A DNA stretch of 64,000 nucleotides from Desertivibrio insolitus. GTDB lineage: Bacteria; Actinomycetota; Actinomycetes; Actinomycetales; Microbacteriaceae. The position numbers and the translations under genes were made by a program. The notes under the pieces were generated by a model. The model was not told the DNA's origin and ran no database searches. It worked only from the letters and a program-made list of their open reading frames with translations. Within the stretch, counting starts at the first letter, position 1; each line of letters starts with the position of its first letter. Of the stretch, positions 16,265 through 26,585 are shown one piece after another. Location: positions 558,001-622,000 of the forward strand of contig NZ_JAFIQW010000001.1 of assembly GCF_017355965.1 (NCBI RefSeq), read 5' to 3'.

Positions 16265-16637
16265 CCAGGTCGTCCGCGACACGGCGGAGCACGGCGGCGA
16301 TCTTGCGGGAGTGCGAGTCGTCGGGGTAGCGGCCGCGGCGGAGGTTCGCGCCCAGGCCGTCGAGCAGCTTGACGAGGTCCTCCACGATGATCGCCATGTC
16401 GTCGGCGTTCTTGCGGGCGAGCTTCGCGCGGCTGACGGGCGCCTCGAGCACGCGCACGGAGAGCGCCTGGGTGCCGCGCTTGCCGGCGACCACGCCGTAC
16501 TCCAGCCGTGCGCCGGCCTTCACCGAGGCGCCGGCAGGCAGGGCCGACGCGTGCAGGAAGACCTCCTGGCCGTCATCACCCGTGATGAAGCCGAAGCCCT
16601 TGTCCTCGTCGTAGAACTTGACCTTGCCGGTAGGCAT
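16257..16637 (-). CDS. Cold-shock domain protein with C-terminal extension
   Basis: A 126-residue protein. Residues 1-66 are a cold-shock domain with RNP motifs KGFGFI and VFLHAS, and binds single-stranded nucleic acid. Residues 67-126 form a helical extension (SRAKLARKNADDMAIIVEDLVKLLDG) typical of the longer actinobacterial Csp relatives. GAGGAG lies 8 nt before the ATG. The downstream DUF3027 gene overlaps its 3' end. The pairing with a very acidic partner suggests the two proteins may interact. Confidence 0.9.
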   Translation of the reverse strand: MPTGKVKFYDEDKGFGFITGDDGQEVFLHASALPAGASVKAGARLEYGVVAGKRGTQALSVRVLEAPVSRAKLARKNADDMAIIVEDLVKLLDGLGANLRRGRYPDDSHSRKIAAVLRRVADDLDV

Positions 16638-16719
16638 GCTGAAACTCCTCGTTGCTGATCGTTCTCCAGCCTAGGCTCACCACGCGGCGCGGGGGCGGAC
16701 GCGCCTCTATCCTTGACGC

Positions 16720-16965
16720 GTGGCGGCGAGAACGATCAATCGTAGCGAGCGGATCCTGGTGTACATGGCCGCAGCGGTGATCGCCGTCTCGATCCTCGAC
16801 ATCGTGGGCCTGCTCGTGGCCGCGGGGCTCGGCGTGGCCGTCACCTCCCCGGTGCTCGTGCTGCTGCCCGCCGCCGGCCTGCCCATCGGCATGCTCCTGC
16901 TCGTCGCGGTCACGGTACTGATGGCGGTGCGCCGCCGTCGCGAGACGCGGGAGTCGGCCGGCTGA
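16720..16965 (+). CDS. Small two-helix membrane protein
   Basis: An 81-residue protein with two or three hydrophobic stretches (around residues 13-35 and 41-68) and a basic Arg-rich end RRRRETRESAG. I do not recognise a named family. The GTG start is supported by TATCCT at 16708-16713, 6 nt upstream, so the mRNA may be leaderless. It runs 10 bp ahead of the helicase-associated gene and may be cotranscribed with it. Confidence 0.72.
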   Translation: MAARTINRSERILVYMAAAVIAVSILDIVGLLVAAGLGVAVTSPVLVLLPAAGLPIGMLLLVAVTVLMAVRRRRETRESAG

Positions 16966-16975
16966 GCCGGCGGCC

Positions 16976-18724
16976 ATGACCGACGTCCTCACGCTGGCCG
17001 CACGGCTGCGGGAACTCGACGACGACCGCCTCCGCCGGGTGATCGAGGCCCGGGGCATCCGCTCGTCCGGCATCGACGACGTGTTCGACCTCGCCGAGGC
17101 GCTCTCGACCCCGAGCGCGGTGCAGCAGGCACTCACGCGGGTCGACCGTCCGACGCTCGCCGCCGTGCAGCATCCGGATGCCGCCGACGAGGGCACCCTC
17201 GCCGCGGCGGAAGCCGCCCTGCTGGTGACCCCGCCGCCCGCGAAGCCGTACGACGCCGTCGCGGAGCGGCTCGCCGCGTGGCCCGCCGAGGGGCTGCCCG
17301 CCTCGTTCGACGGCGAGCCCCCGGCATTTCTGGAGCGCGAGGGCGAGCCCGCCGACCGCCTAGCTGCGGAGCGCGCGTTCACCGCGACCGCCGCGGTGGC
17401 CGACCTCGCCTTCGAGCTGGAGCGCGAACCGGCACGGGAGCTCGCCAAGGGCGGCCTCGCACAGCCCGAACTGAAGCGCCTCGCGACGCTCGTCGGCGCC
17501 GAGCCGGAGCACGTCGCCCGGTACGCCGCGCTCGCGGCCGCGGCGGGCCTCGTCGCCTCGGGCGAGGGACTGCTGGCCGCGACGGATGCCGCCGAGTCCT
17601 TCCTCTCCGCCACCCCGCGCGCCCGCTGGCGCACGCTCGCGACCGCGTGGCTCGCGCAGCTGCCGAGCGGCATCCTGCCCCTGCTCGCGGCACATCCGGG
17701 CGGCGAGTGGGCCGCCGGACTGCCGGATGCCGCGGCGTGGCTCTTCCCCGCCGCGGGCGAGCGCCTCGCCCGCGAGGTCGCCGACGTGCTCGCCCTCGCG
17801 GAACTCCTCGGCGTCACCGCGGAGGGCTCCCCCTCCACGGCCGGCGCTCGGCTCGTGACGGGCGAGACCGACGACGCGGCTGACGCGCTCGACTTCCCCG
17901 CCAGCGGCGACAGCGTCTACCTCCTGCCCGACCTCACGGTGGTCTCGCCGGGCCCGCTCGAGGCGGGCCTCGACGCGCGACTCCGGCTGCTCGCAGACGT
18001 TGAGGCGCGCGGCCTCGCGCCGACCTTCCGCATCTCCGGCCCGAGCCTCATCCGCGCACTCGCGTCGGGTGAGAGCGTCGACGAACTGCAGGGCTTCCTC
18101 GAACGGATCTCGCTCACCGGACTCCCCCAGCCGCTCGAGTACCTGCTGCGCGAGACCGCCGAGCGCTACGGCAGCGTGCGCGTCGCCCCCGACCCCTCCG
18201 GCGAGGCCGACCGGCGCTCGCGGATCGAGGCCGACTCCCCCGCCGTGCTCGAGCAGCTCGCCGTCGACCAGGCGCTCGGCGCGCTCCGGCTGCGCCGAGA
18301 CGGCTCCGGGCTCGTCACCCGCCTCGACCCCGACGTCGTGTTCTGGTCGCTCGCCGACGCCAAGTACCCCGTGGCGGCCGTCGACGCCGAGGGCCGCCCC
18401 GTGCACCTGCGGCGGGAGCCGCCGCGGCGCCCCGCGGCATCCGTGCCGGTCGATCACGCCGCGGTCATCCTCGAGAAGCTGCACACCGCCCCGGCCGAAC
18501 CGGAACAGGGCGACTCCGCCTGGGTCGCCCGTCAGCTCGACGCCGCGGTGCGCGCGAAGTCGGTCGTCACGGTCGCGGTGGAACTACCCGGCGGCAAGCT
18601 CGTCGAACTCACCCTGGAACCGGCGAGCGTCGCCGGCGGGCGGCTGCGCGGCCGCGACCGGGGGGCCGACGTCGAGCGCACCTTGCCGCTGTCGAGCATC
18701 CGCTCGGTCGTCCCCGCCGGCTGA
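16976..18724 (+). CDS. Helicase-associated domain protein (Helicase_C_3 type)
   Basis: A 582-residue protein lacking Walker motifs. It starts LAARLRELDDDRLRRVIEARG, has repeated winged-helix-like segments, and carries a central VYLLPDLTVVSPGPLEAG motif followed by ISGPSLIRALASGESVDEL, the signature of the helicase C-terminal-like (Helicase_C_3) family. In Actinobacteria this family is encoded close to the bacterial XPB helicase, as here (1.06 kb away). It is probably a DNA-repair partner of XPB, which is inference from that linkage. Confidence 0.8.
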   Translation: MTDVLTLAARLRELDDDRLRRVIEARGIRSSGIDDVFDLAEALSTPSAVQQALTRVDRPTLAAVQHPDAADEGTLAAAEAALLVTPPPAKPYDAVAERLAAWPAEGLPASFDGEPPAFLEREGEPADRLAAERAFTATAAVADLAFELEREPARELAKGGLAQPELKRLATLVGAEPEHVARYAALAAAAGLVASGEGLLAATDAAESFLSATPRARWRTLATAWLAQLPSGILPLLAAHPGGEWAAGLPDAAAWLFPAAGERLAREVADVLALAELLGVTAEGSPSTAGARLVTGETDDAADALDFPASGDSVYLLPDLTVVSPGPLEAGLDARLRLLADVEARGLAPTFRISGPSLIRALASGESVDELQGFLERISLTGLPQPLEYLLRETAERYGSVRVAPDPSGEADRRSRIEADSPAVLEQLAVDQALGALRLRRDGSGLVTRLDPDVVFWSLADAKYPVAAVDAEGRPVHLRREPPRRPAASVPVDHAAVILEKLHTAPAEPEQGDSAWVARQLDAAVRAKSVVTVAVELPGGKLVELTLEPASVAGGRLRGRDRGADVERTLPLSSIRSVVPAG

Positions 18725-18737
18725 CCGGGGCAAGCGA

Positions 18738-18770
18738 AAGGCCCGCCCGGCGAGCTGCCGGACGGGCCTT
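18738..18770. terminator. Bidirectional terminator
   Basis: Stem AAGGCCCGCCCGGC/GCCGGACGGGCCTT (one mismatch) with loop GAGCT, between the convergent helicase-associated and M23 genes. Confidence 0.8.
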
Positions 18771-18787
18771 CTACGGATGACGGGGCG

Positions 18788-19603
18788 TCAGCCGTTCGCG
18801 TGGGCCTCGAGCCAGGGCTGCGGGTCGACCTGGGTCTCGTCGACGCGGAGCTCGAAGTGCAGGTGCGCGCCGGTCGAGACGCCGGTGTTGCCCACGGCGC
18901 CGATCTGCTGGCCGGCCGAGACGAAGTCGCCGACCGACACCGTGATCGAGCCGAACTGCATGTGCGCGTAGCCGGACTGCACGACCTGGCCGTCGACGAC
19001 GTGATCGATGAGCACCCAGTTGCCGTAGCCGCTGTCGCTGACCTGCACCTCCGAGACGACGCCGTCGGCGATCGCGCTGATGGGGTAGCCGGAGCCGGGG
19101 GTGAAGTCGATGCCCTTGTGGTTCGACGAGCACGCGGCGCAGGGGGCGTCGCGGAGGCCGAAGCCGGCGCTGATCGGCGAGGCGCCGACCGGCCAGACGA
19201 CGAGGTCGCTCGTCGCGGCGGCGTCGAAGCCCTCGGCGTTGGCGATGAACTCCTCCACCTCGTCGACCGTGTAGTTACTGCGCTCGGCGGTGAGGCCGCC
19301 GGTGCCGGCGACGGTGGTGAGCTCCTGGGCGGCGATCTCCTGGTAGGCGACCTCGCTCTCGCCCGACGTCGTCGTGATGAACGCGTTGGCGGGGATCGTC
19401 GTGGCGACGAGGAGACCGGCGGCGAACGTCATCGCGATGGGCGCGATGGCCTTCGACAGGAAGCTCGTGCGCGGCTCGCGGCGAGCGGCCGGCTCGGGGA
19501 CGGGGTGCGGGTTCGGGCGGTACGTGGAACGGCGGCGGCGGGTGCGCTCCGTGGCAATCGCTTCTTTGCGGGTGACGGCCGGAACGTTGTGGAACTCGTT
19601 CAG
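18788..19603 (-). CDS. Secreted M23 family metallopeptidase, second copy
   Basis: A 271-residue exported peptidase. A basic N-terminus (RTRRRRSTYRPNPHP) precedes the membrane segment APIAMTFAAGLLVATTIPANAF near residues 50-72. The M23 zinc ligands are in SSNHKGIDF and at the end in HLHFELRVD. It is homologous over the catalytic half to the M23 gene at 12328. The start is unusual: the only codon with a proper ribosome site (GGAGAAACACC) is CTG at 19603, giving a product that begins NEFHNVPAVTRK. An ATG at 19654 is possible but lacks such a site. No riboswitch-like leader is seen here. Confidence 0.85.
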   Translation of the reverse strand: MNEFHNVPAVTRKEAIATERTRRRRSTYRPNPHPVPEPAARREPRTSFLSKAIAPIAMTFAAGLLVATTIPANAFITTTSGESEVAYQEIAAQELTTVAGTGGLTAERSNYTVDEVEEFIANAEGFDAAATSDLVVWPVGASPISAGFGLRDAPCAACSSNHKGIDFTPGSGYPISAIADGVVSEVQVSDSGYGNWVLIDHVVDGQVVQSGYAHMQFGSITVSVGDFVSAGQQIGAVGNTGVSTGAHLHFELRVDETQVDPQPWLEAHANG

Positions 19604-19784
19604 GGTGTTTCTCCGTGGATAAGCGGACAGGCGCTGGTGCGCCCGAACGGACACTCAACCGTATGGGAAAGATCACGATTTTGCATCGTTTGGCATGTCC
19701 TGAGTGAACCCTGGATGGTTTTGTAGGGCTGTGGAGGGGGTATACCCGGCCGTACCAGGGGCTTCCGACCTAGACTGGCCCGCT

Positions 19785-21431
19785 ATGACTTCCGCCCTCG
19801 GCCCCCTCATCGTGCAGAGCGACCGCACCGTCCTGCTCGAGGTAGCGAACCCGCAGGCCGAGGACGCGCGGCACGATCTCGCCGTTTTCGCCGAGCTCGA
19901 GCGCGCACCCGAGCACATCCACACCTACCGCATCACGCGACTCGGGCTGTGGAACGCGCGTGCGGCCGGCCACGAGGCCGAGGACATGATCGCGACGCTC
20001 GAGAAGTACTCGAAGTTCCCCATTCCGCAGTCGGTCGCCGTCGACATCCGCGAGACAGTCGGGCGCTACGGCCGCCTCGTGATCGAGCGCGACGACGAGG
20101 GCGAGCTGACGCTGTCGTCGACGGACCCCGCGGTGCTGAGCGAGGTCACCCGCAACAAGCGCATCGGACCGCTGCTCGGCGTCCGGCGCACCTCCACGCT
20201 GTGGTCGCTGCAGCCGTGGGCGCGCGGGCAGATCAAGCAGGAGCTGGTGAAGATCGGCTGGCCCGCCGAGGACCTCGCCGGCTACACCCCTGGCACGCCG
20301 CACGACATCGATCTGCTCGAGAACGGCTGGTCGCTGCGGGAGTACCAGCAGAAGGCCGTCGACAACTTCTTCGAGGGCGGCTCTGGCGTCGTCGTGCTGC
20401 CCTGCGGCGCCGGGAAGACCCTCGTCGGCGCCGGGGCCATGGCCACCGCGAAGACGAACACGCTGATCCTCGTCACCAACACGGTCTCGGCACGCCAGTG
20501 GCGCAACGAGCTGCTCAAGCGCACGAGCCTCACCGAGGAGGAGATCGGCGAGTACTCCGGGCAGGTGAAGGAGGTCAAGCCGGTCACGATCGCGACCTAC
20601 CAGATCCTCACCGCCAAGCGCGGCGGCAAGTACGCCCACCTCGAGCTGCTCGACGCGCTCGACTGGGGACTCGTGGTCTACGACGAGGTGCACCTGCTCC
20701 CCGCCCCGGTGTTCAAGCTCACCGCAGAGCTGCAGGCGCGCCGCCGGCTCGGGCTCACGGCGACGCTCGTGCGCGAGGACGGCCGCGAGGGCGACGTGTT
20801 CAGCCTCATCGGCCCGAAGCGCTTCGACGCGCCCTGGAAGGAGATCGAAGCCCAGGGCTACATCTCCCCCGCCAGCTGCTACGAGGTGCGCATCGACCTG
20901 CCCCAGGACGAGCGGCTCGAGTACGCCGCGTCGGCCGACGACGAGCGCTACCGTCTCGCCGCCACCGCGCCCGCGAAGCTCGGGGTCGTGCGCGACCTCG
21001 TGAAGAAGCACGAGGGCGAGCAGATCCTCGTGATCGGGCAGTACCTCGAGCAGATCGACGCGCTGGCCGAGGCGCTCGACGCCCCGCAGCTCACCGGGTC
21101 GACGCCAGTCGACGAGCGCGAGCGGCTGTTCCAGGCGTTCCGCGAGGGCAGCGTGAAGGTGCTCGTCGTGTCGAAGGTCGCGAACTTCTCGGTCGACCTT
21201 CCCGAGGCGACCGTCGCGATCCAGGTCTCCGGGTCCTTCGGTTCGCGCCAGGAGGAGGCCCAGCGCCTCGGTCGCCTGCTGCGCCCCAAGGAGTCCGGCC
21301 TGCCCGCGAACTTCTACACGCTCGTCGCGCGGGACACCGTCGACCAGGAGTTCGCGCAGAACCGGCAGCGCTTCCTCGCCGAGCAGGGCTACAGCTACGA
21401 GATCCTCGACGGCGACGCGATCGCGGCGTAG
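19785..21431 (+). CDS. DNA repair helicase XPB (DEAD/DEAH superfamily 2)
   Basis: A 548-residue superfamily 2 helicase of the bacterial XPB group. An N-terminal damage-recognition-like domain (1-165) is followed by Walker A in VVLPCGAGKTLVG (near 205), DEVH in VVYDEVHLLPAPVF, LTATLVREDGREGDV (RED motif of XPB) and motif VI QEEAQRLGRLLRPK. It probably unwinds DNA in repair. TAGACT at 19771-19776 ends 8 nt before the ATG, again suggesting a leaderless message. Its helicase-associated partner lies on the other side of the M23 gene. Confidence 0.93.
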   Translation: MTSALGPLIVQSDRTVLLEVANPQAEDARHDLAVFAELERAPEHIHTYRITRLGLWNARAAGHEAEDMIATLEKYSKFPIPQSVAVDIRETVGRYGRLVIERDDEGELTLSSTDPAVLSEVTRNKRIGPLLGVRRTSTLWSLQPWARGQIKQELVKIGWPAEDLAGYTPGTPHDIDLLENGWSLREYQQKAVDNFFEGGSGVVVLPCGAGKTLVGAGAMATAKTNTLILVTNTVSARQWRNELLKRTSLTEEEIGEYSGQVKEVKPVTIATYQILTAKRGGKYAHLELLDALDWGLVVYDEVHLLPAPVFKLTAELQARRRLGLTATLVREDGREGDVFSLIGPKRFDAPWKEIEAQGYISPASCYEVRIDLPQDERLEYAASADDERYRLAATAPAKLGVVRDLVKKHEGEQILVIGQYLEQIDALAEALDAPQLTGSTPVDERERLFQAFREGSVKVLVVSKVANFSVDLPEATVAIQVSGSFGSRQEEAQRLGRLLRPKESGLPANFYTLVARDTVDQEFAQNRQRFLAEQGYSYEILDGDAIAA

Positions 21432-21581
21432 CAAGAAGGAACGCGGATTTCGCCGAGCGGCGGCACAGGTGAGGCATCCGGCGCTCGTCGGGGTCGCTCT
21501 GCGGAGACATCCGCCGGTCTCGATCACGCCTCGCGTGCAGCTCCCAGATTACATCCAGGGAACGCGCAGATACTACTTTCC

Positions 21582-22274
21582 ATGACCGACGGGCCCCGCA
21601 TCCTCATCGTTGACGACGAACCCAACATCCGCGATCTCCTCACCACGAGTCTGCGATTCGCGGGATTCGCCGTGCGCGCTGTCGGAAACGGTGCCCAGGC
21701 GATCTCGGCGGTGCTCGAGGAGGAGCCGGACCTCATCATCCTCGACGTCATGCTGCCCGACATGAACGGCTTCGGCGTGACCAAGCGCCTGCGCTCGTCG
21801 GGCTACACCTCGCCGATCCTGTTCCTCACCGCCAAGGACGACACCGAGGACAAGATCACCGGCCTCACCGTCGGTGGTGACGACTACGTCACCAAGCCGT
21901 TCAGCCTCGACGAGATCGTCGCGCGCATCAAGGCGATCCTGCGCCGCACGATGCACGACGAGGAGGACGCGATCATCCGCGCCGGCGAGCTGACGATGGA
22001 CCAGGACACCCACGAGGTGACCATCGGCGACACGCAGATCGAGCTCTCCCCCACCGAGTTCAAACTGCTGCGCTACCTCATGCTCAACCCCAACCGCGTG
22101 CTGTCGAAGGCGCAGATCCTCGACCACGTGTGGGAGTACGACTTCAACGGTGACGCGGGCATCGTCGAGTCGTACATCTCGTACCTGCGCCGCAAGCTCG
22201 ACCAGTTCTCGTCGGAGCCGATCATCCAGACCAAGCGCGGGTTCGGGTACATGCTCAAGGCAGCAAGGGTGTGA
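21582..22274 (+). CDS. OmpR/PhoB-family response regulator
   Basis: A 230-residue regulator with a complete receiver (acidic pocket VDDEPN, phospho-acceptor Asp in IILDVMLPDMNG, Thr in LFLTAKDD, Lys in YVTKPF) and a C-terminal winged helix (ELSPTEFKLLRYLMLNPNRVLSKAQIL, RRKLDQF, KRGFGYML). The stop overlaps the GTG of the sensor kinase as GTGA, so the pair is translationally coupled. The stimulus is unknown; the composition recalls PrrA/TcrX-type systems but I cannot fix the orthologue. Confidence 0.92.
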   Translation: MTDGPRILIVDDEPNIRDLLTTSLRFAGFAVRAVGNGAQAISAVLEEEPDLIILDVMLPDMNGFGVTKRLRSSGYTSPILFLTAKDDTEDKITGLTVGGDDYVTKPFSLDEIVARIKAILRRTMHDEEDAIIRAGELTMDQDTHEVTIGDTQIELSPTEFKLLRYLMLNPNRVLSKAQILDHVWEYDFNGDAGIVESYISYLRRKLDQFSSEPIIQTKRGFGYMLKAARV

Positions 22275-23968
22275 GTCTCAGCTCCTCCACGCACGCGTCA
22301 CTGTCGCGCTGGTGGAACGGGGTCTCCCTCACCACCAAGATCACGGGCGTCACCGTGTTCGTCGCGGCCATCAGCCTGCTCGTCGCCGGCATCGGCACGA
22401 TGACGGTGCTGCGCACCTACCTGATCAACCAGGTCGACAGCCAGGTCGTCGTCGCGGGGCGCGACCTGCAGGGGCAGACGATCTCCCTCGAGGAGGATCA
22501 GGAGAGCTGCGCCTCCCCGTCGTCGCTGAACAACTACTACGTCGCCGTGCTCGACGGTGACGGCACCCTCGTCTGCGACAACATCGAGTCGCCGAACTCG
22601 GCGGCGCATCCGGATGTCTCGGACATCACCCTCGACACGCTGCCGACGGCCGACTCGCCGATCAGCGTCAGCAACGACCGCGGCTCCACGCAGTGGCGCG
22701 TGCTCGCGGTGCCGGCGACCATCTCGAACGGCGACCTCGGAATCATCCTCGTCGGGATGAACCTCGATCCGACGAACCGCACGATCGCGCAGTACTCGAT
22801 CATCTTCTTCACGTTCGGGCTCGCCGTCGTGATCCTCGGCGCTGCCGCGACGCGGCTGCTCGTGACCTCGACGTTCGCGCCGCTGCGCAAGGTGGAGGAG
22901 ACCGCCGCTCGATTCGCGGACGGCGACTTCAGCCAGCGCCTCTCGGGCGCGACTCCGAACACCGAGGTCGGCCGGCTGAACCGGTCGCTCAACCTCATGC
23001 TCAACAGGATCGACCGGGCCTTCGCCGACCGCGCGAAGACCATCGATCAGATGCGCCGCTTCGTCGGCGACGCGAGCCACGAACTCCGCACCCCCCTCGT
23101 CTCTGTGCGCGGCTACGCCGAGCTGTACCGCATGGGCGCGATCCAGAAGCCGGAGGACGTCGCCCAGGCGATGGACCGAATCGAGAAGGAAGCGATCCGG
23201 ATGGGCGAGCTCGTGCGCGACCTGCTCGAGCTCGCGCGCCTCGACGAGGGCAAGGGCAAGCTGCAGCTCGCTCCCGTCGACCTCGTGCCGCTGGCGCAGG
23301 ATGCCGCGCGTGACGCGATGGCCGCCTTCCCCGACCGCACCGTGAGCGTCGTCGAGCTCGAACCGCCGGAGTTCGAGCCCGACCTGCCCGACGAGCCCGA
23401 GGAGGGCCTCCGCGGCGACCAGGTGACCGGGCGCATCCGCGTGAGCTCGACCCTCGCTCGGCTCCGCGCCCGTCGCGGCCGGGGGCCGAAGGTGCTCGCC
23501 GAGCCGCCCGTGGAGCCGACACCGCCGCCGGCGACCGGTCGCGCGATCGTGCTCGCGGAGGAGAACAAGCTGCGTCAGGTCATCACGAACCTGATGGGCA
23601 ACGCGATGCGCTTCACCCAGCCGGGCTCCCCCATCGAGATCGGCGTCCGTGCCGACCCGGCGCGGGGGCTCGCCCTGCTCGACGTCATCGACCACGGCGA
23701 GGGCATCCCGCCGCAGATCCGCGACAAGATCTTCCAGCGCTTCTGGCGGGCCGACTCGTCGCGCAACCGCGACACGGGCGGCAGCGGCCTCGGCCTCGCG
23801 ATCGTCGCGAGCATCGTGGCGTCGCACGGCGGCGCGGTCGACGTGTTCGAGACGCCGGGTGGCGGGGCGACGTTCCAAGTGTCGCTGCCCCTCCTCCCCA
23901 GCGAGTCGCGGCCGGAGCAGTCCACCGAGCACGAGGAGCCGGGCACTCCCGCTGCTGTCGAGGCCTAG
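22271..23968 (+). CDS. Sensor histidine kinase with catalytic-domain insertion
   Basis: A 565-residue membrane sensor. TM1 is near residues 18-42, an extracellular loop of about 130 residues contains Cys pairs (ESCASPSS, LVCDNIES), TM2 is near 175-198, then HAMP. The phosphorylated His is in DASHELRTPL (near 275), the N-box in NLMGNAMRF, G-boxes in DHGEGIPP and GSGLGLAIV. Between the dimerisation helices and the N-box an unusual 70-residue stretch rich in Pro, Glu and Arg interrupts the start of the ATPase domain (residues about 362-425). It is cognate to the preceding regulator. Confidence 0.92.
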   Translation: MSLSSSTHASLSRWWNGVSLTTKITGVTVFVAAISLLVAGIGTMTVLRTYLINQVDSQVVVAGRDLQGQTISLEEDQESCASPSSLNNYYVAVLDGDGTLVCDNIESPNSAAHPDVSDITLDTLPTADSPISVSNDRGSTQWRVLAVPATISNGDLGIILVGMNLDPTNRTIAQYSIIFFTFGLAVVILGAAATRLLVTSTFAPLRKVEETAARFADGDFSQRLSGATPNTEVGRLNRSLNLMLNRIDRAFADRAKTIDQMRRFVGDASHELRTPLVSVRGYAELYRMGAIQKPEDVAQAMDRIEKEAIRMGELVRDLLELARLDEGKGKLQLAPVDLVPLAQDAARDAMAAFPDRTVSVVELEPPEFEPDLPDEPEEGLRGDQVTGRIRVSSTLARLRARRGRGPKVLAEPPVEPTPPPATGRAIVLAEENKLRQVITNLMGNAMRFTQPGSPIEIGVRADPARGLALLDVIDHGEGIPPQIRDKIFQRFWRADSSRNRDTGGSGLGLAIVASIVASHGGAVDVFETPGGGATFQVSLPLLPSESRPEQSTEHEEPGTPAAVEA

Positions 23969-24014
23969 CGTTCCCTCGAGTCGCCCGGGCGGTCCGGGCG
24001 GGAACGGGTGGACC

Positions 24015-24302
24015 ATGAGCAGCTATCAGGTGGACAGCGACGCCGTGCTCGCGACGACGTCGTCCGTGACGGCGACGACCGGGCGTATCGCCGCGGAGGT
24101 CGCGGCGCTCTACGCACAGCTCGTCGACCTTCAGTCGACCTGGTCCGGAGCGGCCTCGAGCGCGTTCCAGGCCGTCGCGGCCGACTGGAAGGCGACGCAG
24201 GCGCGGGTCGAGGCGAACCTCGAGGCGATCAACACCGCCCTCGCGACGGCGGGGCGGCAGTACGCCGAGATCGAGCAGTCGAACACGCGGCTGTTCCTGT
24301 AG
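24015..24302 (+). CDS. WXG100 family (ESAT-6-like) protein
   Basis: A 95-residue helical hairpin protein with the WSG turn in LQSTWSGAASSAF at residue 45, the usual length and centre of WXG100 proteins exported by type VII secretion. The C-terminal helix (EANLEAINTALATAGRQYAEIEQSN) is typical. No EccC or other secretion gene lies nearby, so it is an orphan here. The 46-bp gap after the kinase gene suggests possible cotranscription. Export and function are inferred from the family. Confidence 0.85.
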   Translation: MSSYQVDSDAVLATTSSVTATTGRIAAEVAALYAQLVDLQSTWSGAASSAFQAVAADWKATQARVEANLEAINTALATAGRQYAEIEQSNTRLFL

Positions 24303-24340
24303 CGCGGAGCTGCGAGCTTCGGGTGCCCTGGAAACGCCGA

Positions 24341-24368
24341 AGGGCGGCTCCCTTTCGGGAACCGCCCT
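24341..24368. terminator. Terminator between WXG100 and groL
   Basis: Stem AGGGCGGCTCCC/GGGAACCGCCCT, one mismatch, loop TTTC, 20 bp beyond the groL stop. It can serve both converging genes. Confidence 0.75.
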
Positions 24369-24388
24369 CCGTGCGTTGTGCGTCGGAC

Positions 24389-26032
<1,644 letters not shown>

Positions 26033-26052
26033 TCAGATGGTGGGAGTGTCTC

Positions 26053-26077
26053 TGGCACTCAACTGAAGGGAGTGCCA
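26053..26077. promoter_or_regulatory. CIRCE operator 1 (HrcA site)
   Basis: Perfect 8-bp inverted repeat TGGCACTC-N9-GAGTGCCA, close to the classic CIRCE layout, 45 bp upstream of the groL start. Confidence 0.92.
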
Positions 26078-26085
26078 ATCGATTC

Positions 26086-26110
26086 TGGCACTCACGGGAT
26101 TCGAGTGCAA
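26086..26110. promoter_or_regulatory. CIRCE operator 2 (HrcA site)
   Basis: TGGCACTC-N9-GAGTGCAA, 7 of 8 arm positions paired, 8 bp beyond operator 1. The pair in tandem suggests cooperative HrcA repression of groL. Confidence 0.88.
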
Positions 26111-26183
26111 GCGAGGCACCGGGAGGCGGCTTAACGAGCGACGCCGCCCACGACACGTGGACGGCGTCACCGGAAGATCGGTG

Positions 26184-26387
26184 TCAGACGACGCGGACGG
26201 ACTCCGCCTGCGGCCCCTTGGACCCACTTCCCACCTCGAAGGCGACGGCCTGTCCCTCTTCGAGCACCTTGTAGCCGGACATATCGATGGCCGAGTAGTG
26301 GACGAACACGTCGCCGCCCCCACCGTCCATGGTGATGAATCCGTAGCCCTTCTCAGCGTTGAACCACTTCACGGTCCCCTGCGCCAT
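26184..26387 (-). CDS. cspA: CspA-family cold shock protein
   Basis: A 67-residue single-domain cold shock protein, [18 protein letters not shown] with RNP1 KGYGFI and RNP2 VFVHYSAI. It binds RNA and single-stranded DNA. GAGGAG lies 8 nt before the ATG. About 200 bp upstream (26388-26585) has no gene and probably provides a long 5' leader, usual for cold-shock genes. Confidence 0.95.
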   Translation of the reverse strand: MAQGTVKWFNAEKGYGFITMDGGGGDVFVHYSAIDMSGYKVLEEGQAVAFEVGSGSKGPQAESVRVV

Positions 26388-26585
26388 GTGTTACTCCTCG
26401 TTCCGGTCTGAGCCGGATGCCGCGACCAGAGCCAGATGCTATCGGTTCACTGTTGCCAGACAAGGTCCAAATGGGCTTCGGCGTCGCTCTCTTACGCCGA
26501 GTTGACACGGCGGAAACACAGCCGAAACAACCGACCGTCGGAAGCCCTGGTGGGAGCGGGTTTCCGGCCCTGTGGCATCCGAGGG

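Noticed and set aside
16671-16685. Palindrome AGCCTAGGCT considered as an iron box for the DtxR-type regulator
   Set aside because: Only 10 bp match and the wider 19-bp iron-box pattern is missing; not enough to call.
24015-24302. WXG100 gene considered as part of a type VII secretion or toxin locus
   Set aside because: No EccC, polymorphic toxin or immunity gene lies beside it; it is an orphan in this window.
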